This document shows, piece by piece, positions 56,787 to 64,000 of a stretch of 64,000 nt of DNA. The stretch is from NCBI GenBank assembly GCA_008477525.1, contig SPDT01000007.1:4774001-4838000 (forward strand), written 5' to 3'. This DNA is from Hypomyces perniciosus. Taxonomy: Eukaryota > Ascomycota > Sordariomycetes > Hypocreales > Hypocreaceae. The stretch's first letter is position 1; every line of letters starts with the position of its first letter. A program made the position numbers and the translations under genes. Below the pieces are notes generated by a model. That model saw only the letters and a list, made by a program, of their open reading frames with translations, made no database searches and was not told the DNA's origin.

Positions 56787-57375
56787 TGGTGATGTTTCGG
56801 CGTAAGGAGTTGCGTGTAAGTTTGGAAGACGAGGGGTGATGAGTTGTTCTCAGATCTGGAGAGGAGAGAAAATGTGGGTGCTTCGAGTTTTTATACTGGC
56901 TCAGAAGAGTTTCGACATATCGTGCTAGTGAGGAAAAAGTGAGTTTGACTTCAAAGTCAGTGTGGCCGATGATCCAAAGAAGGCGCGGCAGACGGCGACA
57001 GCTTCCATTGACAAACGTCCCGGATAAATATTGAGGCGACAAGGCTACGCCGCTAATGCAAGCTCCGATACTATGAGAAGCTTATCATTTCAAGCCGCCG
57101 CTTCCCATTGGCTCTTGCTTATTTGAGCCACAATCCTAAATCTGGGTCTGCAAGGGAGGCTGACAAACAGCCACAGCATATACTATGGCACGTGACTCTA
57201 TTATTCAGCTCACAGGCTGCCGGGGAGCTGCGTCAACCGTCACTGATACAAGCAAGCCCATGCTCTCTAGCCACCACCATCTCTCATCTCGCCGCTATTA
57301 TCACAACTCGATTTCCTGATATCCGTCCCTCACATACCCATAATCGATATCTGGAGGTCTTGAATACCTGCAACA
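56787..57375. promoter_or_regulatory. Divergent promoter of RPD3 and RPN11
   Basis: 589 bp between starts. GCACGTGAC at 57188-57196 lies about 180 bp upstream of RPN11. I do not see the yeast proteasome element GGTGGCAAA. Confidence 0.5.
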
Positions 57376-58542
57376 ATGGAGCGATTCAGGAATTTGTTGG
57401 GCGGAAATGGAATCAGCCTTGGAGGAGGATCCGGGCAGGGCACAGTAAGCTATCTATCTACCCATACTGGAGCTTGGAGCTATTGCCCATGTGCAGTATT
57501 GGCTGGTTACTAACAAAGCATCATTCAGGATAATAACACCCTTATTGACAACTCGGAAACGGTCTACATCTCATCCTTGGCGCTGCTGAAGATGCTTCGA
57601 CACGGTCGTGCGGGTGTACCGATGGAGGTGATGGGCCTGATGCTCGGCGAGTTCGTGGACGATTTCACAGTCAAGGTTATGGATGTGTTTGCCATGCCTC
57701 AGAGTGGTACGGGCGTTAGTGTTGAGGCTGTCGACCCCGTCTTCCAAACAAAGATGATGGACATGCTGCGGCAAACCGGAAGGTAAACAGGCAATAACAG
57801 TAATGCGGCAACGGGAACTGGACGTTGGCTAACGCATATGGACAGGCCGGAAGCAGTCGTTGGATGGTATCATTCCCACCCTGGGTTTGGCTGCTGGCTC
57901 TCCTCAGTTGATATCAACACGCAGCAGTCTTTCGAGCAACTGAATTCACGTGCCGTGGCCGTTGTTGTGGACCCTATCCAGTCAGTCAAAGGAAAGGTCG
58001 TCATCGATGCCTTCCGCCTTATCAACCCCCAGCTTTTGATGATGGGCCAAGAGCCCCGCCAAAGCACAAGCAACTTGGGCCACCTGAACAAGCCCTCTAT
58101 TCAAGCCCTCATCCACGGGCTGAATCGACACTACTACTCGATTGCGATCAATTACCGCAAAACCGCACTCGAAGAGAACATGTTGATGAACCTTCACAAG
58201 CATGTGTGGACAGAGGCGCTGGAGATGGATGACTTCCGGAAAGAAGGACAGAAGAACAAGGAGCGACTCCAACGCCTGGTCAGCTTGGCTGACGGCTATG
58301 AGAAGCGTGTCAAGGAAGAAACGGAGTTGACTAAGGAGCAACTCAAGACCCGATATGTTGGAAAGCTTGACCCCAAGAAGCATCTGGAGGACGTCGGACA
58401 GGAACTCATCGAAGACAACATCGTCTCAGTCTCGCGGCAAATGATCGACAAGGAAGCGACTATGCCAAAGAAAGACGGCCCATCAGGTACCGGCAACCAT
58501 GCAAACGGGGACCAGATGGAAACCGAGGAGGAGGAATTATGA
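57376..58542 (+). CDS. RPN11: 26S proteasome lid deubiquitinase RPN11
   Basis: Three exons (57376-57444, 57529-57782, 57846-58542) give 339 aa. The N-terminus [20 protein letters not shown] is followed by the MPN+ domain: [40 protein letters not shown], and the JAMM zinc motif, [14 protein letters not shown], at about residues 116-129, with the catalytic Glu in PMEVMG upstream. The C-terminal helices include [20 protein letters not shown]. The end is Glu-rich (QMETEEEEL). Rpn11 cuts ubiquitin chains from substrates at the proteasome entrance. The second intron lies right before the JAMM motif. Confidence 0.97.
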
Positions 58543-59210
58543 ATAAGAAGCGGGAGAGTGTTTTTAATGGATCGGGCCGGGCATTCATTGTAAGATTACT
58601 ACTACTAGGCGTTTGAGTCGGTCAGGACGAGACGATTTAGAGACCCAGCCATGTATACCAATTCTTACATTGGGGTCAAGAGGGTCCATTTCCACGACTT
58701 TGAGACGCGTAAGTGTCGCTTCTGAGAGCTACGGATCCTCACACCCACCCGGGCGCACAAAGCCGGGTGGGGCAACGGGACAACGCGTTACTCGCATGTA
58801 TGCTATTAATCAGGGTTTCGTCTTAGCAGCAGACAATGCCTTTAGTGAGCACTGCACTGCACTGCCCGCCTGTTGAATGGGCGCCAGTTCACAGATAAAA
58901 ATAAAAAATGAAACACGAATGAACATGTTTTGAACAAAAATCGCCGTACGAGTAATAGAATAGTATAAGAGGGCGGTTTTGAGCCCAATGCAAAAGACAT
59001 ACTATGTGATGATGGCACATACTTCGCCACAATCTGCACCGTCCAACCGTCCCAGATTTTGGGTCTCAACAGTATCATACAGTCACACGGCACTTGGAAA
59101 TCTCAGCTTGATTCGCCCCCTGGACGTTAGTTTGGGCCAATAGACTGTTACTGCTGGCCGGCTGCAGGGAGGCCCACGTTGACACCCAAAAGGCAACTTT
59201 CATTTCCCTG
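58543..59210. other. Intergenic region
   Basis: 3' region of RPN11 and upstream part of the next gene. CACTGCACTGCACTGC lies near 58850. No gene is recognised. Confidence 0.45.
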
Positions 59211-60659
59211 ATGACGGTCCGAGCCTGGCATGTTAGGTCCCTCACCCGCAATCCAGATAAATCAACCGCTGCTGCTGCGACTGCTAATGAATCTGATTCT
59301 AATGATTCGAGCGCGAAAACGCGGGAGGGATATTTCCAGCAATTTCGTCGCCGATTATTACGTGAGAGGCGAAAGCCGCAGTCGGAAAATCCCAAGGCGT
59401 CGCCGGGAATTGCTACCACTACCACTACTACTGTTGCCACTAGGATTGGCGCGTTCTCGTCGTGTTTGCAGCAAGACAAAAAGGGGGAGGGAGAAGCAGA
59501 GGAAGCGATTGGACCTGTGAGGATCGTGAGGAGAATTTCGAACATTCGCAGTCGTTCGGGTCGTCTTCCTCGGCATTATCACTATTATTATCATCGAGTT
59601 TCTTCTGCGCGACGCCCTCAAGCGGCGGCGGCGTCGGCGTCGGCTGCGGCGCGCTTCAATAATAATCTTAATACTATTAGGGCTGACCAGGGGAGGCCAA
59701 AGGTCTCAGACGAAAAAACCATGGATGCGGCGACTGTAAACGAAGTCATCGACTGCATCGGCCGGCTGTTTGATCACATACCCTACGCCGTGTGCGGCAC
59801 GGCGGCGCTGATCTACTACGGCTATAACGCCTACTTCCCGGACCATGTCAGCATTACGTGCCCGGAGGAGTCCAAGGAGGCGATCCGGTGCTGGGCCGTG
59901 GCCAAGGGCATGTCGCTGTCGCCCAACGATCCCGATGGCTTCAGTGTCCGGACGGCCGACGGACGGAGCTGCGCCGTGTGCATCAAGTTCATGAAGAGCG
60001 GCTTCGACGAGCTGCACCGGATCCGAGTGGGCGCTGGCCAGGCGAGTATGGTGACGCTGCCGAGCATCGCAAACACCATCGCGAGGAGTTATGTTTTTCG
60101 CTTGCACAATGCCTCGACCGAGCGGCAGGCGCTGTACGCAAAGTATCTTACGTGGACGCTGCGCAGGATTATTGAGTTTGCCGGCACGCGAGAGGAGCAG
60201 CGTCTTACATCGGAGCGCGCGAGGGACATCACCAACAGGTCGTTCTGGATCCCCTTTACGCTCTCATATCCCGACACGGTGCCGCTCTTCGCGGCGGCAG
60301 GTCTAGAGATGCAGAGCGACGGGCCCAGAGAATGGCAACCAGAGAATGAGCTTCTATTCTCGCCTATTGAAAGGCGCTCGTCACATCGGTTCAGCTTCAA
60401 CCTAGACGAGGACCACGAATCAGAGTCACCGCCGTCTTTGCGCAGGGTCACAAAGCGGCTACCAGGGACCAGACCCTTAATACTACCTTCTACCTTTTCC
60501 TCTCCTTCAAACTCCGACTCTGAATTTATTCTCGCATCACATAATTCCACACCAACACGACCTTCGGCGTACCATCGCCATCGACCAACACACTCCAGTC
60601 CTCAGTTTCCGTCTCAGAGGCGGATACCAAAAGCAGAAGAGCCACGGGTATGGATCTGA
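59211..60659 (+). CDS. Uncharacterised fungal protein with a possible nucleotidyltransferase-like core
   Basis: A single exon of 482 aa from the ATG at 59211; a second ATG in good context (59721, MDAATVNEVIDCIGRLFDHI) would give 312 aa and may be the true start. The first 170 residues are low-complexity (Ala, Thr, Arg, Ser, His/Tyr runs) and come from trinucleotide-rich DNA. The conserved-looking core is at about 170-350: PYAVCGTAALIYYGYNAYFP, DHVSITCPEESKEAIRCWAV, VTLPSIANTIARSYVF and YAKYLTWTLRRIIEFAGTRE. Helix, then G-x-A-A-L strand, then an aspartate resembles minimal nucleotidyltransferase folds; this is inference. The tail is Ser/Pro/Arg-rich. I do not recognise a named family. Confidence 0.65.
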   Translation: MTVRAWHVRSLTRNPDKSTAAAATANESDSNDSSAKTREGYFQQFRRRLLRERRKPQSENPKASPGIATTTTTTVATRIGAFSSCLQQDKKGEGEAEEAIGPVRIVRRISNIRSRSGRLPRHYHYYYHRVSSARRPQAAAASASAAARFNNNLNTIRADQGRPKVSDEKTMDAATVNEVIDCIGRLFDHIPYAVCGTAALIYYGYNAYFPDHVSITCPEESKEAIRCWAVAKGMSLSPNDPDGFSVRTADGRSCAVCIKFMKSGFDELHRIRVGAGQASMVTLPSIANTIARSYVFRLHNASTERQALYAKYLTWTLRRIIEFAGTREEQRLTSERARDITNRSFWIPFTLSYPDTVPLFAAAGLEMQSDGPREWQPENELLFSPIERRSSHRFSFNLDEDHESESPPSLRRVTKRLPGTRPLILPSTFSSPSNSDSEFILASHNSTPTRPSAYHRHRPTHSSPQFPSQRRIPKAEEPRVWI

Positions 60660-63600
60660 ACAAACACATCTCCATCCACATCTACATCTACATCTACATC
60701 TACATCTACATCTACATCTACATCTACAAACAAATTGTTTTTTTGGGAGGAGCAAATCGGCCGTGAACATTGGCGTTTGGATGACTTGACTTGACTGGCA
60801 TTTCATGTGTATACGGCGTTCTGATGCACCTTTTTATGACGGACCTGGGACTCTGGTGAATAGAATGAATCCATGAATCCATGAGGGGCAAGCATCAAGG
60901 GATTATGGTTGGGAAAGCAATGTAGGAGGTCTTGACGGCCTCGAGCCGCTAGCCTCAGTGATGGGCAACGAGTTTGACTGAATGCCTTCACAACCATAGA
61001 TAGTTATCTGTACAATAGGGAAATTGGATATTCTTAACTCATCCTTAACTCATTATTTTCAATTATTGGCAACCTTGCGCCAACAATACAACCTCTAATT
61101 ATAAGAAGCCCGGAGCGTTTAAGTCGAGGGTGTCGCGATTTTGTCCCTGGATATTCTGCACAAGATCATGCTACTCACCAACTTACCACCCAGCTTCTCA
61201 GAACCTCGGCTGTTTTCACTCACTGGGCTTAAATGCCTACCTGCTCATCACGCTCTTTATCAGGACCACACGTCACTGACACATCAGACCAAGAATGGTG
61301 CAATAGTACCCATCCGGCCGCTCCGGTATTTGTTTGTGAGAAACTTATTCCAAATGCGAATTACTAAGTAGAAGAAGACAAGTCATCTTTCAGTTAGAAT
61401 TATTAAAAATACCAACACATTACCAATCTGTAGTTTCTGTAAGCTTGTGCTGAATATCCGCATGTGATACCCTATACATCGTGAGTTGAAGCACCGGAGA
61501 TTGAAACACAATCGCTCTACGATAATGATGAATATTTATCATAACACAGAATACAAAGTAGATCAATTCTACGTTAGGGCTATTTGGTGTGGTAACTCCA
61601 TGTGCTTGATCTCAAGAAGTCGTTTATTCGCATAAATTTCTCCAACGACTGTATACCTTTCCGAGACTTGCACAGGCCACAGTGGCGAATGCTTTAGCTA
61701 TCAAGCTACTTGGCTACCTCGGGTTACAGGTAAATAACAGCAGAGAAACACGGTGTTGAGACATAATTAGCTTGATTCCCGCAAGTACGGCCGCTCGGGA
61801 ACGTCGTATGATGACATCACAGATGGATGGTGATCGAAGAGTTCCGACGTCATCGGAATCGACAACTCTATATTGGGAAGAAAAGAGGGAAATTTGGGTT
61901 GAGCCACCTTCAGAAAATAATAATAGTTGATGGAAAATAGAGGGTGTCTAAACTAACAGTTCGGTGCATCCTATGTGGTGGTCCCAGGCCAAAGCATGGA
62001 GGGCTACAGACTTTATTGATGCAACTGCAATAGTTATGATGTACTTCGCACTCCGTACACATTCCGTAGACATATAATTGTGTTGATGGAAATGTCACAG
62101 GCCTGTAAGTTGGGTTTCCAGTTTACCAGGGCTGTGTCATAGAGGTTAGTGACTCACGTTGTTGACTCAGGAGCTCACCCACGAGGACAATATCATGGAC
62201 TCTACTTCGTAAATCTATGAATGAAAGGCAAATTGGAGTTGGAATAGAGAGATGATGCACATCTTTCGAGAGACAATAATACTAATAGCCCGCCGTCTTT
62301 AAAGAATCAGTGGGCACAGAACTATTGCAACTCAACTGTTCTAGAGAGCGAAGCTATCATTTGCGTGATTAGTACAATGTACTGGCATTATTAGTGTTCA
62401 TGCAGAAAGGGTCTCCACAGGCACATTCCGTATAAAGACCAGATGTGACGTCGGATCCTCCCACAAAGCCGAGTAAATGAATGGCAACTCCCAGCTATTC
62501 ACGGTGTTGTGACGCAGCTACAGCGCGTACCTCGCCGCGTACAACGAACTAGACATACGTATGCCGAGATGATGAAGCGACCGGATCGTGGGATCGGCAT
62601 CCTTGCATTGCAGCCTTTGGGGTGGAAGCCTGACAATGTACTGGTACAGCAGGGCATCAGTTGTTGGATTTGATTGCTAATCTGTCCCGACGATGTTTTT
62701 AAGCTGTTCATTTAAATGTGGCGTGTCTGAGACAGGGCCAGAACGACGTGAGCAAGAGAGAGATAGGAGCCGCCATGACGATGCATGATTGGGTGGGATG
62801 GTGCAAATGTTATAGGTTAGATTGAGATGGGCGTCGCAGGCATGACGTAGTCTGCCCCGCCAAGCTAAACAAGCAACAAGCAAACAAGCATAAGACAAGG
62901 CCTTGCTTGGACGCATGCAGTTGCAGATTGTGCTGATGAGACAGAATCAGCCATGTATAAAAAACATGTGTGCATATTTGAATCAAGAATACCTAACGGT
63001 AGCGGTTGCTATATCGGTTTCTAGAGGAAGCGAACTGGATCGTCATAGATCGAACGGAGCGTTGTGTGAAGAATCCATCGACAGTCTCTAGTACTGGGCA
63101 TCTATGTATCTGTACTTGCACATCACATCAGCATTCATCTGATGAGAGCAATGATGCCACTCGCCAGAGGCAGTGATGCAAAGCGCAAGCTGTGACCCCC
63201 CCTGGTCGAGCGTCCAGTCTGCAAGCCTCTGCACGCCTCTGCACGCCTCCGCTTGATTTTGTCAATCCTTCCAGGCCTGGACCCGTTCCCATCCACGCTA
63301 CTGTTATGCCTACGCACCCTGACTTCATACTGGCAGAAAAAGCCCCGCTGCCCTAGGTAATGAATGCTACAGGTATTGCTGTCAAGGAATATACTACCAA
63401 CTTGTACATGATTATGCTCGTCTATCCTTCGGTAGGAGCAGCAGCAGAAGAAGAATAAGAAGAACAAGAAGCTGCTGCATACTCCGGCCGCTGTTTGAAT
63501 TACATAGTAGCATTACATCAAATCATATTCTACCAGCCAAGCCGGGCTGCAGACAGCTACTACCTCGTAATTCCGTACAGCCTGCTGCTCTCTCTCAAAC

Positions 63601-64000
63601 CAAGGCCCAGAAGCAGTGCTCTAGCCTCTTCCAGCCGCATCGGCACGTCAGCTTCCACTAAAAATTACCGCTCGCCGTCCGCCCTGTCCGTCCGGAATCA
63701 TCGCCTGAAATACCACTTTCTTCCCCGGTCCTCATCCTTTCCCTCTCCCATTTTCACTGTCTTCTTCCACAATAAAATTCCTCCCTCTTCTCGTGTGACG
63801 ATTTAACTGCATTGTCTGCATTCTCGACCATCGCATCTCTTTGTAGGAATCTTTCAGAAAGCTCTGCCTGCCCGCGATTCACTTTAAAACCCCGCATCTC
63901 CAGCGTTGTGCATTCTCCTCCACGGACTCACAGCTCCCACGAGGCGACAGATACTGCGTTGCGGCTTCACTTGCTCAATTCTGCGCTGCTGCCCACTTCC
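60660..64000. other. 3.3-kb region without a recognisable gene
   Basis: Begins with the 3' UTR of the previous gene, which holds a hexanucleotide repeat. Open frames from 61 to 63.3 kb are short and show no protein features. From about 63.56 to 63.95 kb the plus strand is strongly pyrimidine-rich with CTTCC/CTCC runs, as in promoters and leaders, so a plus-strand gene probably starts just beyond the right edge. Confidence 0.45.
60679..60726. repeat. Hexanucleotide microsatellite (CATCTA)8
   Basis: Eight perfect CATCTA units start 20 nt after the stop codon at 60657-60659, so they lie in the 3' UTR. Confidence 0.95.

Overview
This is a gene-dense filamentous-fungal (Pezizomycotina, most likely Sordariomycetes and perhaps Hypocreales) nuclear chromosome segment. 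The evidence is short 50-120 nt introns with GT..AG ends and CTAAC/CTAAT branch points, two Zn2Cys6 regulators, a P450 and a flavin monooxygenase, fungal-type housekeeping proteins, and short TACGGAGTA-type motifs scattered between genes. The species-level placement is inference. I see no rRNA, CRISPR array, viral genome or large transposon.

Layout. 0.5-1.8 kb: quinone oxidoreductase (+). 2.0-5.2 kb: Kap120/importin-11 (-), divergent from mitochondrial threonyl-tRNA synthetase (+, 6.0-7.5 kb). 7.8-8.3 kb: bHLH factor (-). 10.1-11.0 kb: Maf-type nucleotide pyrophosphatase (-), divergent from an RSC4-like tandem bromodomain protein (+, 12.1-14.5 kb). 15.2-16.6 kb: mitochondrial-type protein of unknown function (-), divergent from a Vps3844-domain membrane protein (+, 17.0-18.2 kb). 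19.8-22.5 kb: Zn2Cys6 regulator (+). 23.6-24.1 kb: rhodanese/Cdc25-type protein (+). 24.3-24.8 kb: SmG (-), divergent from NTR2 (+, 25.0-26.5 kb), two splicing factors on one 209-bp promoter. 27.3-32.7 kb: cytochrome P450 and Baeyer-Villiger-type monooxygenase (both -). 33.1-33.4 kb: a miniature inverted-repeat element just upstream of an intron-containing tRNA-Thr(AGT). 34.5-36.4 kb: STI1/HOP co-chaperone (+). 37.1-38.6 kb: ZIP zinc transporter (+). 39.3-40.9 kb: two small proteins with myristoylation-type N-termini, the first with a frame break. 42.0-42.7 kb: CTR copper transporter (+). 43.3-45.1 kb: second Zn2Cys6 regulator (-). 45.8-46.9 kb: MARVEL-domain membrane protein (-) followed, after one in-frame TGA, by a 152-codon open frame. 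48.1-49.8 kb: Ent3-type epsin (-). 51.1-52.2 kb: cyclophilin with two start codons (+). 52.7-53.9 kb: RNA polymerase III subunit RPC6 (-). 54.7-56.8 kb: RPD3-type histone deacetylase (-), divergent from proteasome deubiquitinase RPN11 (+, 57.4-58.5 kb). 59.2-60.7 kb: uncharacterised protein with a possible nucleotidyltransferase-like core (+). The last 3.3 kb has no recognisable gene.

Most genes are core eukaryotic functions: nuclear transport, chromatin, splicing, Pol III, proteasome, chaperones and trafficking. The accessory part is the P450/BVMO pair, the metal transporters and the Zn2Cys6 regulators. Observations most worth checking are the TGA-separated extension of the MARVEL gene, the frame break in the Lys/Ser-rich gene, the miniature element beside the tRNA, and the SmG/NTR2 divergent pair. 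No wholly new system is evident.
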